Part shown: positions 51,447 through 61,608 of the stretch, one piece after another | Position numbering within the stretch: position 1 is the stretch's first letter | Layout of the letters: every line of letters starts with the position of its first letter | From: Blautia wexlerae DSM 19850 | GTDB taxonomy: Bacteria; Bacillota; Clostridia; Lachnospirales; Lachnospiraceae | Direction: 5' to 3' | DNA length: 64,000 bases | Assembly: GCF_025148125.1 (NCBI RefSeq) | Contig: NZ_CP102267.1 | Coordinates: forward strand, 4,412,501-4,476,500 | The notes under the pieces: model-generated | The model's input: only the letters and a program-made list of their open reading frames with translations | Database searches by the model: none | What the model was told of the DNA's origin: nothing | Position numbers and translations under genes: made by a program

Positions 51447-51474
51447 ATGACATCAGGAAAGGAAGTGAAAAACA

Positions 51475-52518
51475 ATGGGAGGCGTACTCTCCTACAGCGG
51501 ACTTTCCACGAAAATCCGCGCAATGCAGAGCAGGCTTACTACCATGGATCAGTTCGAGGAAATCCTCCAACTCTCCGATGTCACGCAGGTAGCCGCCTAT
51601 CTGAAGCGAATGCCGGAATACTCTTCCAGGTGGGATGCACTGGATGAAAATACCCTGCACCGTGGCCAGATTGAGAAGCTTCTGAAGAAATCCATATTCC
51701 AGAATTTCTCCAGAATTTATCACTTTGCCAACCCGGAGCAGCGTAAATTTCTGGATCTGTATTCCAAGCGATATGAAATCCGTGTACTGAAGGAAGTCAT
51801 GACAAATATTTTCGATCACCGCGACACGGATCCTGTAGATGTTTCTCCGTACCGTGAATTTTTCCGTCTGCATTCCAATATTGATGTAGACCGGATCACT
51901 ACCTGTTCCACCATGGAGGAACTGATCTCCTGTCTCAAAGGAAACGAATTTTATATCCCGCTTTCGAAGATCCAGGAGCATGAAACAGCACTTCTCTTCG
52001 ACTATGGTATGGCACTGGATCTGTACTATTTTACCCAGATCTGGAACATCCGTAAGAAGCTGTTTAAAGGTAAAGATCTGGAAGAGATTACCTGCACTTA
52101 CGGCGAGAAATTTGATATGCTGAACCTGCAGTTTATCCAGCGTTCCAAAAGGTATTACAACATGGATCCGGCAAGTATTTATGCCCTGCTGATCCCTGTA
52201 AATTATAAGTTAAAGAAAGAAGAGATCACAGCTTTGGTGGAAGCACCTTCATACGAAGAAGGTCGAAGAATTTTCCAGAAAACATGGTACGGCAACAAAT
52301 ATGAACAGCTTACCGTAGCCAATCTGGAAGAATTCTACAACCACATCCACCGCTCGATCCTTGAGAAGGAATCCCACAGAAATCCATATTCTGTAGCAGT
52401 GATCTATTCTTATCTGTATAACAAGGAACACGAAGTAAACCGCCTGACTATCGCCATTGAATGCGTACGTTACGGTGTGCAGCAAGATGAAGCCATGCGT
52501 TATATTTGCAACAGTTGA
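51475..52518 (+). CDS. ntpC: V-type ATPase subunit C (central stalk cap)
   Basis: 347 aa. All-helical, with the repeated V-ATPase subunit C/d pattern (VLSYSGLSTKIRAMQSRLTTMD; EVMTNIFDHRDTDPVDVSPY; YVAVI/YSVAVIYSYLYNKEHEVNRL). It links the central rotor to the membrane ring. The ATG at 51475 has GGAAGTG upstream. In this operon it precedes subunit I. Confidence 0.88.
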   Translation: MGGVLSYSGLSTKIRAMQSRLTTMDQFEEILQLSDVTQVAAYLKRMPEYSSRWDALDENTLHRGQIEKLLKKSIFQNFSRIYHFANPEQRKFLDLYSKRYEIRVLKEVMTNIFDHRDTDPVDVSPYREFFRLHSNIDVDRITTCSTMEELISCLKGNEFYIPLSKIQEHETALLFDYGMALDLYYFTQIWNIRKKLFKGKDLEEITCTYGEKFDMLNLQFIQRSKRYYNMDPASIYALLIPVNYKLKKEEITALVEAPSYEEGRRIFQKTWYGNKYEQLTVANLEEFYNHIHRSILEKESHRNPYSVAVIYSYLYNKEHEVNRLTIAIECVRYGVQQDEAMRYICNS

Positions 52519-52585
52519 TTTCTATATGGCGCATAACTGAATAACTGCTTCGCAGTTTAAAGAACATTAACCAGGAGGTGAATTT

Positions 52586-54526
52586 ATGATTGAGAAAATG
52601 AAGTTCCTGAGCATTACTGGTCCTAAGGCCGATATTGACAGAGTGGTAAACACCTATCTTTCCAAGTACGAAATTCATCTGGAAAATGCCCTTTCCGAGC
52701 TGACCGCAGTAGAGAGTCTTTCTCCGTTTATGGAAATCAATCCATATAAGGAAGCACTCTCTACTGCCAACAGTTTCTATGATGAACTGGCAGATCCGGA
52801 GAAGATTTCTGCCAAACCCATGGATACTGAACAGGCTTTAAATACAATCCGCCGGATTCAGTCTGATTATCAGGAACTAAGCAATAAACGTGCTGATCTG
52901 GAGAGTCAGCTTGCAGCTCTGGATGAATCTCTGCGAGTGATCCGCCCGTTCAGAAATATTAATTACAATATTTCCTCAATCCTGAAATTCCAGTTCATCC
53001 ACTTCCGTTTCGGAAGGATTGAGAAGGAATATTACCAGAAATTTGAAAAGTATATTTACGAAAATCTGGACACAATTTTCATTAAATGTGATGAAGATGA
53101 CCAGTATGTCTGGGGTCTGTATTTTGTCCCGGAGCACGAAGCCCAGAAAGTAAAAGCCGTCTATTCTTCCATGCACTTCGAGCGTATTTATATGCCAGAT
53201 ACGTATGAGGGAACAGCAAAAGAAGCTTTCGAACAACTGACTGAAACACGCAACAGAGCTGCTGCTGATCTGGCATCTGCCGATCAGAAAAAAGCAGATT
53301 TTCTTCTTAGAAATCAGAAAGATATCGTTGCATCACGCAATGCTATCGCACAGCTTTCCGGTAACTTTGATGTGCGCAGACTTGCAGCATGTACACATGG
53401 GGATAAGGACGTTTTCTATATCTTATGTGGATGGATGACAGAGAAAGATGCCCATTCTTTCCAGAATGATATCAAAGACGACAGCCGCATTTTCTGCATT
53501 ATTGACGGTGAAGAGGACGAACATCTGAAGCCAGGCATCCACCAGCAGCCACCTACCAAACTGAAGAACCCGAAACTGTTTAAACCATTTGAAATGTACA
53601 TCAAAATGTATGGTCTTCCGGCCTATAACGAGATGGATCCAACATGGTTTGTGGCACTGACTTATTCCTTTATTTTCGGTGCAATGTTCGGTGATGTGGG
53701 GCAGGGATTGCTGCTCTTTATCGGTGGTTTCCTGCTTTATAAATTCAAACATATCACACTGGCAGGCATTATCAGTTGTGCAGGTGTGTTCTCCACAATC
53801 TTCGGATTTATGTTCGGAAGTATCTTCGGATTCGAAGATGTGATACCTGCCCTGTGGCTTCGCCCGATGAACAATATGATGTCAGTTCCGTTTATCGGAA
53901 AGCTGAATACAGTATTTATTGTTGCCATTGGTTTTGGTATGTGCCTGATCCTTTTATGTATGGTATTTAACATCCTGAATGCCTGGAAAGCCGGAGATGT
54001 AGAACACATCTGGTTTGATACAAACTCAGTGGCTGGTCTGGTATTCTACGGCTCTGCAGTTGTCTCCATTGCACTTATACTGAATGGCAAAACACTTCCC
54101 GGCGGAATCGTACTGTTTATCATGTTCGGCGTACCATTGATCCTAATCTTCCTGAAAGAGCCACTTACAGCCCTCATTGAGAAGAAATCAGAAGTTATGC
54201 CAAAAGAGAAGGGAATGTTCGTTGTACAGGGACTTTTTGAAATGTTTGAAGTCCTGTTAAGCTACTTCTCCAATACCCTTTCTTTCGTCCGTATCGGAGC
54301 TTTCGCAGTCAGCCATGCAGCGATGATGGAAGTCGTTCTCATGCTTGCAGGCGCAGAAAGCGGAAACCTGAACTGGATAGTAGTAGTTCTGGGAAACCTT
54401 TTTGTATGTGGTATGGAGGGCCTGATCGTCGGTATCCAGGTGCTTCGTCTGGAATATTATGAAATGTTCAGCCGCTTCTACAAAGGTACAGGACGTAAAT
54501 TTGAGCCGTTCCGCTCTGTAAAATAG
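52586..54526 (+). CDS. ntpI: V-type ATPase subunit I (membrane stator)
   Basis: 646 aa. The N-terminal half is cytoplasmic and coiled coil. From about residue 350 there are seven or eight membrane segments, with the key arginine-type region SFVRIGAFAVSHAAMMEV in the penultimate helices. It forms the half-channels for the ion path beside the K ring. The ATG follows AGGAGG. It lies 67 bp past subunit C. Confidence 0.93.
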   Translation: MIEKMKFLSITGPKADIDRVVNTYLSKYEIHLENALSELTAVESLSPFMEINPYKEALSTANSFYDELADPEKISAKPMDTEQALNTIRRIQSDYQELSNKRADLESQLAALDESLRVIRPFRNINYNISSILKFQFIHFRFGRIEKEYYQKFEKYIYENLDTIFIKCDEDDQYVWGLYFVPEHEAQKVKAVYSSMHFERIYMPDTYEGTAKEAFEQLTETRNRAAADLASADQKKADFLLRNQKDIVASRNAIAQLSGNFDVRRLAACTHGDKDVFYILCGWMTEKDAHSFQNDIKDDSRIFCIIDGEEDEHLKPGIHQQPPTKLKNPKLFKPFEMYIKMYGLPAYNEMDPTWFVALTYSFIFGAMFGDVGQGLLLFIGGFLLYKFKHITLAGIISCAGVFSTIFGFMFGSIFGFEDVIPALWLRPMNNMMSVPFIGKLNTVFIVAIGFGMCLILLCMVFNILNAWKAGDVEHIWFDTNSVAGLVFYGSAVVSIALILNGKTLPGGIVLFIMFGVPLILIFLKEPLTALIEKKSEVMPKEKGMFVVQGLFEMFEVLLSYFSNTLSFVRIGAFAVSHAAMMEVVLMLAGAESGNLNWIVVVLGNLFVCGMEGLIVGIQVLRLEYYEMFSRFYKGTGRKFEPFRSVK

Positions 54527-54670
54527 ACAGAAAGATCATCAGAAATTATACTATTTTCATTTATATATCATCCTCGGGAAACCCATATCTGTCGGTCAGC
54601 CAGATATTCGAAGCCGAATAAATATGATATATATGAACAGCAAAATCAAGAACTAAGAGGAGATTTAATT

Positions 54671-55102
54671 ATGACAACAATCGCACAGATCATTTTAGCA
54701 ATCGCACTGGTACTCAGCATCATTCTTCCATTTGGCTACTATCTCATCGGTGAAAAAAACCGCGGACGTTACAAAACAGCTCTCGGTGTAAACGCATTCT
54801 TCTTCTTTGGAACCATGCTTATCGCCATTGCAGTTATGTTCACAGGTGCTTCTTCCGTACAGGCCGCTGCAGGCTCTGAAGGCACACTTGCAACAGGTAT
54901 GGGTTATATCGCAGCAGCTCTTGTAACCGGACTTTCCTGTATCGGTGGTGGTATTGCCGTTGCCAGTGCGGCAAGCGCAGCATTAGGTGCTATCAGCGAG
55001 GATCAGAGTATCCTTGGTAAATCCCTTATTTTCGTAGGTCTTGCAGAAGGTGTTGCCCTTTATGGACTGATCATCTCCTTCATGATCCTGGGACAGTTAT
55101 AA
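54671..55102 (+). CDS. ntpK: V-type ATPase subunit K (proteolipid)
   Basis: 143 aa with four membrane segments: about residues 5-27, 41-63, 75-103 and 113-140. The third has the glycine-rich CIGGGIAVASAASAALGAISED pattern of the ring subunit; the fourth has FVGLAEGVALYGLII with the ion-carrying glutamate. The N-terminal pair lacks a carboxylate, as in other duplicated K subunits. Na+ or H+ cannot be told from the sequence alone. Confidence 0.9.
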   Translation: MTTIAQIILAIALVLSIILPFGYYLIGEKNRGRYKTALGVNAFFFFGTMLIAIAVMFTGASSVQAAAGSEGTLATGMGYIAAALVTGLSCIGGGIAVASAASAALGAISEDQSILGKSLIFVGLAEGVALYGLIISFMILGQL

Positions 55103-55103
55103 G

Positions 55104-55412
55104 ATGCAGATGTTTTTGATCAGCGACAATATCGATACCTACACAGGGATGAGACTGGCAGGTGTGGAGGGCGTGGTCGTACACACACATGATGAATTAA
55201 AAGATGCTTTGCAGAAAGCTATCTCCAATAAAGAAATCGGAATCATACTCCTGACCGAGAAATTCGGCCGGGAGTTTCCCGAAATTATAGATGATGTAAA
55301 GCTTCATCACAAGACCCCTCTGATCATTGAAATTCCCGACAGGCACGGTACTGGCCGCAAACCGGATTTTATCACTTCATATGTGAATGAAGCTATTGGT
55401 TTAAAACTGTAA
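55104..55412 (+). CDS. ntpG: V-type ATPase subunit F
   Basis: 102 aa, the usual size. A Rossmann-like pattern (MFLISDNIDTYTGMRLAGVEG; EIGIILLTEKFGREFPEII; TPLIIEIPDRHG) is typical of subunit F, a rotor component that binds subunit D. It starts 1 bp after the subunit K stop, so it is translationally coupled. Confidence 0.92.
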   Translation: MQMFLISDNIDTYTGMRLAGVEGVVVHTHDELKDALQKAISNKEIGIILLTEKFGREFPEIIDDVKLHHKTPLIIEIPDRHGTGRKPDFITSYVNEAIGLKL

Positions 55413-55492
55413 AACAGTTACCAATAGTAAATCTAATGTTACTGTGAACGGAGTGAACAGTTACAATCTAAATATTACAGGCAGGTGTTAAC

Positions 55493-56080
55493 ATGACAAT
55501 TGATGAAAAACTCAGCCATTTTTATGATATCACTGTAGAGGAAGCCCACGAAAAAGCTGCCGCCATTCTCGATGAGCATAAAGCGGCTCTGGAGAAAATG
55601 GCAGAAGAACACAAAACTCTCAGTGAAGAAAACGCCCAGACACAGATCAAAGCGGAAACTGCCAGCGCCCGACGTGAAATAAACAAGGCTCTCTCCGCAG
55701 AACAGCTCACGATCAAGCGTGACTGGACCAGAAAACAAAACGAATTAAAAGAGAAAATTTTCTCCGAAGTAAAAGGACTTCTGGAATCCTTTACCAAAAC
55801 TCCGGAGTATGAGAACTATTTAACTGCTAAGATCAAAGAAGCTCTGGATTTCGCGGGAAATGATGAGATTACCATCTATCTCTCTCCGGAGGACAGATCT
55901 CTTGCAGAGAAACTTCAGCATACAACAGGTACTGCTATCCAGCTTGCAAAGGACTCTTTTCTTGGCGGTATCCGCGCTACGATTCCTCAGAAAAACATCC
56001 TGATCGATCACTCTTTTGCAGGAAATTTTGAGGCAGCATACAAAGAATTCAAGTTTGACGGAGGACCAGAACATGAGTAA
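55493..56080 (+). CDS. ntpE: V-type ATPase subunit E (peripheral stalk)
   Basis: 195 aa. The first ~100 residues are a coiled coil (VEEAHEKAAAILDEHKAALEKM); the C-terminal globular part has SFLGGIRATIPQKNILIDHSF, diagnostic of subunit E. It pairs with the small coiled-coil subunit encoded at 50881-51192. It overlaps the subunit A start by 8 bp. A small inverted repeat precedes it in the gap after subunit F. Confidence 0.92.
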   Translation: MTIDEKLSHFYDITVEEAHEKAAAILDEHKAALEKMAEEHKTLSEENAQTQIKAETASARREINKALSAEQLTIKRDWTRKQNELKEKIFSEVKGLLESFTKTPEYENYLTAKIKEALDFAGNDEITIYLSPEDRSLAEKLQHTTGTAIQLAKDSFLGGIRATIPQKNILIDHSFAGNFEAAYKEFKFDGGPEHE

Positions 56081-57845
56081 TACAGGTATTATCTACGGTG
56101 TCAACGGCCCCGTCATTTATCTGAAGGGCGACAGCGGATTTAAGATTTCCGAGATGGTTTATGTAGGTCCGGAACATCTGGTAGGTGAGATCATCGGCCT
56201 GAAGAAAGGCATGACCACCGTACAGGTTTTCGAGGAGACTACAGGACTGAAACCAGGCGATACAGTTACAGGAACCGGAGATGCCATTTCTGTACTTTTG
56301 GGACCTGGAATCATCCACAATATTTTTGATGGTATCCAGCGTCCTCTGGAAGAGATTGCCAAAGCCTCAGGCAAATATATTTCACGAGGTGTCAGCGTTG
56401 ATTCCCTTGACACAGAAAAGAGATGGAACACTCACATCACAGTAAAAGAAGGAGATGTTGTAGGTCCCGGCTCTGTTATCGCAGAAACTCAGGAAACAGA
56501 CTCCATTCTCCATAAATCCATGGTTCCTCCGAATCTTACAGAAGCCACAGTTATTCACGCGGCATCTGACGGAGCATACACCATTCTGGAACCGATCGTA
56601 ACCATTCAGTTCGCAGACGGAACCACCAAAGATTTGGCACTTGCACAGAAATGGCCGATCCGTATCCCGAGACCAACCCACAAACGTTTCCCTGCAAGCG
56701 TCCCGCTTGTCACAGGCCAGCGTATCCTGGACACTCTTTTCCCTATCGCAAAGGGCGGTACAGCCGCTGTTCCGGGAGGTTTCGGTACAGGTAAGACCAT
56801 GACTCAGCATCAGATTGCAAAATGGTCTGACGCAGACATTATCATCTACATTGGATGCGGAGAACGTGGAAACGAGATGACTCAGGTTCTGGAAGATTTC
56901 AGTAAACTGATCGACCCGAAATCCGGAAACCTGATGATGGACAGAACCACATTGATTGCCAATACTTCTAACATGCCGGTTGCGGCGCGTGAAGCTTCTA
57001 TTTATACAGGTGTAACTCTTGCGGAATATTACCGGGACATGGGTTACGACGTAGCTATCATGGCAGACTCCACTTCCCGTTGGGCAGAAGCTCTTCGAGA
57101 ACTGTCCGGCCGTCTGGAGGAAATGCCTGCAGAGGAAGGTTTCCCTGCATATCTGGCATCCAAGCTGTCCGCATTCTATGAACGTGCAGGAATGATGCAG
57201 AACTTAAACGGAACCGAAGGCTCTGTCTCCATTATCGGAGCAGTTTCTCCACAAGGTGGTGATTTCTCAGAGCCTGTCACACAGAATACCAAGCGCTTCG
57301 TCCGCTGTTTCTGGGGACTGGACAAATCCCTTGCCTATGCCCGTCACTTCCCGGCAATCCACTGGCTCACCAGCTACAGTGAATATCTGGAAGACCTGAC
57401 TCCATGGTACAGAGAGCATGTTTCCCCGAAATTTGTAGCAGACAGAAATCAGCTCATGGCAATCCTGAATCAGGAGAGCTCCCTGATGGAGATTGTCAAG
57501 CTGATCGGAAGCGACGTTCTTCCGGATGACCAGAAACTGACGCTGGAAATTGCCAGAGTCATCCGTCTGGGCTTCCTCCAGCAGAACGCTTTTCACGCAG
57601 AAGACACCTGCGTACCAATGGAAAAACAGTTTAAAATGATGGAAACGATCCTCTATCTTTATGAAAAATGCCGTGCACTCATCAACCGTGGAATGCCGGT
57701 TTCCGTACTGAAAGAGGGGAACAACATTTTTGAAAAAATTATTTCCATTAAATATGATGTGGCAAATAATCAGCTTGATAAATTCGACCAATACAAGCAG
57801 GACATTGATACTTTCTATGATAATATAATGGAAAAAAACGGCTGA
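56073..57845 (+). CDS. ntpA: V-type ATPase catalytic subunit A
   Basis: 590 aa from the ATG at 56073 (GAGGACC upstream; inside the end of subunit E). It carries out ATP hydrolysis or synthesis. The P-loop is GGFGTGKTMTQHQ near residue 235, followed by YIGCGERGNEM and MADSTSRWAEALREL. The ~90-residue non-homologous insert of A subunits is present before the P-loop. All catalytic residues (Lys, Glu, Arg) seem intact. Confidence 0.97.
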   Translation: MSNTGIIYGVNGPVIYLKGDSGFKISEMVYVGPEHLVGEIIGLKKGMTTVQVFEETTGLKPGDTVTGTGDAISVLLGPGIIHNIFDGIQRPLEEIAKASGKYISRGVSVDSLDTEKRWNTHITVKEGDVVGPGSVIAETQETDSILHKSMVPPNLTEATVIHAASDGAYTILEPIVTIQFADGTTKDLALAQKWPIRIPRPTHKRFPASVPLVTGQRILDTLFPIAKGGTAAVPGGFGTGKTMTQHQIAKWSDADIIIYIGCGERGNEMTQVLEDFSKLIDPKSGNLMMDRTTLIANTSNMPVAAREASIYTGVTLAEYYRDMGYDVAIMADSTSRWAEALRELSGRLEEMPAEEGFPAYLASKLSAFYERAGMMQNLNGTEGSVSIIGAVSPQGGDFSEPVTQNTKRFVRCFWGLDKSLAYARHFPAIHWLTSYSEYLEDLTPWYREHVSPKFVADRNQLMAILNQESSLMEIVKLIGSDVLPDDQKLTLEIARVIRLGFLQQNAFHAEDTCVPMEKQFKMMETILYLYEKCRALINRGMPVSVLKEGNNIFEKIISIKYDVANNQLDKFDQYKQDIDTFYDNIMEKNG

Positions 57846-57907
57846 TGCCGGAACAGTTACATTCATAGCCATAACCGGTTATGAGTCGTAACAGAGAGGA
57901 GAAGTTT

Positions 57908-59290
57908 ATGGCAATTGAATATTTAGGCTTAAGCGAAATAAACGGACCTCTGGTGGTCCTGGAAGGCGTCAAGAATGCCTCCTATGAGGAAATCGTAGAA
58001 TTTCACATGGATGACGGGACTCGCAAGATCGGCCGTATTATTGAGATTTATGAGGACAAGGCTGTTATCCAAGTTTTTGAAGGAACAGACGGTATGTCCT
58101 TAGGCAACACCCATACCCGGCTGACCGGACGTCCCATGGAAATCGGGCTTTCCCCGGAAATCCTCGGACGAACCTTTAACGGTATCGGACAGCCCATCGA
58201 CGGTCTGGGGGACATCACCCCGGATGTAAAATTAAACATCAATGGTCTGCCGCTGAACCCGGTAGCACGTGAATATCCCCGAAACTATATCAACACCGGT
58301 ATTTCCGCAATCGACGGACTGACCACCCTGATTCGAGGACAGAAGCTTCCGATCTTTTCCGGAAATGGTCTTCCACACGACAAGCTGGCTGCACAGATCG
58401 TACAGCAGGCTTCTCTGGGAGAGGACTCTGATGAAGATTTTGCCATTGTTTTCGCGGCAATGGGTGTCAAATATGACGTAGCGGAATTTTTCCGCCGTAC
58501 CTTCGAGGAAAGCGGTGCTGCAGACCATGTAGTTATGTTCCTGAATCTTGCAAATGATCCGGTTGTTGAACGTCTTCTTACACCGAAGATCGCCCTCACT
58601 GCCGCAGAGTATCTTGCTTTTGAAAAAGGAATGCACATCCTGGTCATCCTGACAGACATCACATCCTTCTGCGAGGCCATGCGAGAGGTTTCCTCCTCCA
58701 AAGGTGAAATTCCGTCCCGTAAAGGTTATCCGGGTTATCTGTACAGCGAGCTTGCAACCCTGTACGAACGTGCAGGTATCGTAAAAGGCAAACCGGGTTC
58801 CGTAACCCAGATCCCGATCCTGACCATGCCAAACGATGATATCACTCACCCGATCCCTGACCTTACCGGTTATATCACCGAAGGTCAGATCGTTCTGGAC
58901 AGACAGCTTCATGGACAGGCAATCTATCCGCCTATTAACGTACTGCCATCTCTTTCCCGTCTGATGAAGGACGGTATCGGTGAAGGCTATACAAGAGCAG
59001 ACCATCAGGATGTGGCAAATCAGCTTTTCTCCTGCTATGCAAAGGTTGGAGATGCCAGAGCCCTTGCTTCCGTTATCGGTGAGGATGAGCTTTCCCCGCT
59101 GGATAAACGCTATCTGGTATTTGGTAAAGCCTTTGAGAGTGAATTTGTCGGCCAGTCCGAAACCGAGAACCGAAGCATCACCGAAACCCTGGATAAGGGC
59201 TGGGAGCTTCTGGGACTTCTTCCGAAAGAAGAGCTCGACCGAATTGATACGAAGATCCTCGACAAGTACTATCACGAAACAGTACGCTAA
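57908..59290 (+). CDS. ntpB: V-type ATPase subunit B
   Basis: 460 aa from the ATG at 57908 (GAGGAG upstream). It is the non-catalytic partner of A in the hexamer: it lacks a P-loop but has the conserved [43 protein letters not shown] and [17 protein letters not shown]. The arginine finger region [21 protein letters not shown] is intact. Confidence 0.97.
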   Translation: MAIEYLGLSEINGPLVVLEGVKNASYEEIVEFHMDDGTRKIGRIIEIYEDKAVIQVFEGTDGMSLGNTHTRLTGRPMEIGLSPEILGRTFNGIGQPIDGLGDITPDVKLNINGLPLNPVAREYPRNYINTGISAIDGLTTLIRGQKLPIFSGNGLPHDKLAAQIVQQASLGEDSDEDFAIVFAAMGVKYDVAEFFRRTFEESGAADHVVMFLNLANDPVVERLLTPKIALTAAEYLAFEKGMHILVILTDITSFCEAMREVSSSKGEIPSRKGYPGYLYSELATLYERAGIVKGKPGSVTQIPILTMPNDDITHPIPDLTGYITEGQIVLDRQLHGQAIYPPINVLPSLSRLMKDGIGEGYTRADHQDVANQLFSCYAKVGDARALASVIGEDELSPLDKRYLVFGKAFESEFVGQSETENRSITETLDKGWELLGLLPKEELDRIDTKILDKYYHETVR

Positions 59291-59308
59291 AAGAAGCGAG
59301 GTGATTAC

Positions 59309-59926
59309 ATGGATCCGAATACCTTTCCCACCAAGGGAAACCTGATACTTGCAAAGAACTCACTGAAGCTTTCCCGTCAGGGCTATGAACTGATGGACAA
59401 AAAGCGTAACATCCTGATTCGTGAAATGATGGAGCTGATCGATCAGGCAAAGGATATCCAGACACAGATTGATGTGACTTTCCGCACTGCCTATACAGCA
59501 TTGCAGAAAGCAAATATGGAGATTGGTATCGCCTTTGTCCAGCAGATCGCGTGTACGGTTCCTGTCGAGAACTCTATACGCATTAAAACCCGAAGTGTTA
59601 TGGGTACGGAAATTCCTCTGGTGGAATATGACAAAACCACTAACACTCCCACCTATGCCTACTACAGCACAAAGATGTCTCTGGACGAAGCCAAGGCTGC
59701 CTTTGAAAAGGTAAAAGAGCTGTCCATCCGCCTGTCCATGGTGGAAAATGCAGCCATCCGCCTTGCAGCCAATATCAAGAAAACTCAGAAACGTGCCAAT
59801 GCTCTGAAGAATATCACTATTCCGAAGTACGAGGCACTGACCAAAGATATCCAGAATGCACTGGAGGAGAAAGAACGTGAGGAATTTACTCGTCTGAAAG
59901 TCATCAAACGGATGAAACAAAAATAG
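59309..59926 (+). CDS. ntpD: V-type ATPase subunit D (rotor shaft)
   Basis: 205 aa. The N-terminal and C-terminal helices form the central coiled coil (PTKGNLILAKNSLKLSRQGYELMDKKRNIL region; RVNALE-like KRANALKNITIPKYEAL). It is the shaft that couples A3B3 to the ring. It is the last gene of the operon, 18 bp after subunit B. Confidence 0.93.
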   Translation: MDPNTFPTKGNLILAKNSLKLSRQGYELMDKKRNILIREMMELIDQAKDIQTQIDVTFRTAYTALQKANMEIGIAFVQQIACTVPVENSIRIKTRSVMGTEIPLVEYDKTTNTPTYAYYSTKMSLDEAKAAFEKVKELSIRLSMVENAAIRLAANIKKTQKRANALKNITIPKYEALTKDIQNALEEKEREEFTRLKVIKRMKQK

Positions 59927-59937
59927 TATATATCAGA

Positions 59938-59974
59938 AATCAGCCGGATGAATATTTACTATTCATCCGGCTGA
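59938..59974 (+). terminator. Terminator of the V-ATPase operon
   Basis: A ~16-bp stem, AATCAGCCGGATGAATA / TATTCATCCGGCTGATT, with a short TTTAC loop is followed by TTATC. It starts 12 bp past the subunit D stop. Confidence 0.85.
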
Positions 59975-59989
59975 TTTTATCTGACGTAT

Positions 59990-60121
59990 GATAAAGATAT
60001 CTATAGCAATCCTCGTAAATAATACATTTAAGACAGTTCAGCAGAGTGCGAAAGACAAGGAAGATATCTGCAGGCGTGCTGACGCACGGCAAAGATATCT
60101 GACACAGGACTTCATGCTATG
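59990..60121. repeat. Possible third palindromic repeat, degenerate
   Basis: AAGATATCT-gca-GGCGTGC-tga-GCACGGC-AAAGATATCT (about 60061-60100) forms nested inverted repeats, and TATAGCA / TGCTATG flank it at a distance. The centre resembles the family B centre, but it lacks CTAG ends, so membership is uncertain. Confidence 0.35.
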
Positions 60122-60553
60122 TGGATAATATCTGTGAAAAGTTATCCCCACCCGAATTCATTTTGTGCATTTCTCATCCACATCTGTCTCTCCTATGTGG
60201 AAATTTCCCGTTTCTGTCAAATGTATTCTTTTTTTCATTGTTGTTGTATTTTTTAGTAGAATATCTTTTTGAATATTCTGATTATTTATATATATATTGT
60301 TATATTTTGTCTTTTTTGTACAATATTATATGTTTTTTAGAATATAAAAAAGTCAATAGATTTGTGGATTTTTTCGTCCAAAAATGTCGATTTATCATTT
60401 TACACAAAACATCTGTTTCTTTTTTCCTTATGTAAATCGAGTATTCCACACACATAAAATGTGGATAATGTGGATAACTTTGTGTATAACTTTAATTTAC
60501 GGGATTTTTCAATAACCGGGTATGTGGATAGAGTGTGTATGACTTTATCCACT
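60120..60553. other. AT-rich region with a DnaA-box cluster
   Basis: Perfect TGTGGATAA boxes (TTATCCACA reversed) are at 60120-60128, 60460-60468 and 60469-60477. TGTGTATAA is at 60481-60489. One-mismatch boxes are at 60142-60150, 60523-60531 and 60545-60553. The DNA between (60200-60430) is extremely AT-rich. No gene fits here. It may be a DnaA titration or control site, or an origin-like region; no dnaA gene is in view. Confidence 0.6.
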
Positions 60554-60614
60554 TTTCCCACCTCTCGACATTCTTTGTGCAATTTGTCGAATCATATAAT
60601 TTCAGGCGTTACAG

Positions 60615-61328
60615 CTATTCCATGAACGTACCTACAGCTGCCGGCTGCTCATAATCGTAATCGGAAATCTTGATTCCTGTAGCAGCATTGCTGGCATGGA
60701 TAATCTTTCCATCTCCGATATAAAGTGCCACATGATCAATATATCCGCTTCCGTAGAATACCAGATCTCCCGGCTCAAGCTGGCTGATATCTTTCTTTGT
60801 GGAGGCCTCACACTGCGCTGCAGCCACACGTGGAAGACTGTAACCGAAATTGGCAAATACAGACATTACAAATCCTGAGCAGTCTGCACCGTTTGTAAGA
60901 CTTGTTCCGCCATAAACATAAGGATTTCCTTCAAACTGCAGCGCAAAGTTTACCACTTCCTGTCTCTTTGCCAGACGTTTCGCTTCTGCTTCTTCGGCAA
61001 TTTTTTTCTTTGTATCCTCAACTGTCTGCTGAATACTCTCCAGCACGGCTGTTTTTTCCTGCTCTGCCTTCTCAGAAGCCTTTTCCGCTTTCTCTACTCT
61101 TCGTTCTTCACGAATCTGAGCTGCTTCCTCTTCTTTCGCAACAAACTCCTGTGTCTGTTCCTCTGTCTGCTTCGCCAGTGTACTTGCCAGAGCACTTACA
61201 CTTCCTGTTCCATCAGAAAACGCTGATGCGCCATCATCAAACTGTGCTGCGCTTACACATACCCCCTGTGTCAGAACCACAGAGCTCATAATTGCTGCCA
61301 TCAAAATTGTCTTTATCTTATTATTCAT
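60615..61328 (-). CDS. Secreted NlpC/P60 peptidoglycan endopeptidase
   Basis: 237 aa from the ATG at 61328. It has a signal peptide (cleavage near residue 28), a charged coiled coil of ~70 residues and a C-terminal NlpC/P60 domain. The catalytic triad is visible: Cys in GADCSGF, His in YIDHVALYIG and His in KIIHASN. It should cut cell-wall stem peptides outside the cell, as in cell separation. It is preceded by ~260 bp of divergent intergenic DNA. Confidence 0.9.
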   Translation of the reverse strand: MNNKIKTILMAAIMSSVVLTQGVCVSAAQFDDGASAFSDGTGSVSALASTLAKQTEEQTQEFVAKEEEAAQIREERRVEKAEKASEKAEQEKTAVLESIQQTVEDTKKKIAEEAEAKRLAKRQEVVNFALQFEGNPYVYGGTSLTNGADCSGFVMSVFANFGYSLPRVAAAQCEASTKKDISQLEPGDLVFYGSGYIDHVALYIGDGKIIHASNAATGIKISDYDYEQPAAVGTFME

Positions 61329-61608
61329 TTTACTAATCAACTCCTGTTATACATCGCTGTAAAATTATTACATTTTTATTACGTTTTGTTACACATTTGT
61401 GTATGTTAACATAACATCCCAATTTTGTCAAATAAAAAAAGTGTGACGCGCATTTGGAATGAATTTTGGCTTGTATATCTCTGGATTTTGGCATATTTAT
61501 GCCAAAACACCTCGCGGGATAATGGTGTGTGAACAGTAATGATGTTACCGAAAGCATACTTCATGCCTTCCTTCAATAAGATAGTAAAAAGCAGATTCCG
61601 AGGTGGAT

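Noticed and set aside
60120..60553. Calling this the chromosomal oriC
   Set aside because: The DnaA boxes are real, but no dnaA, dnaN or rpmH is visible and flanking genes do not diverge here; left as an unassigned cluster.
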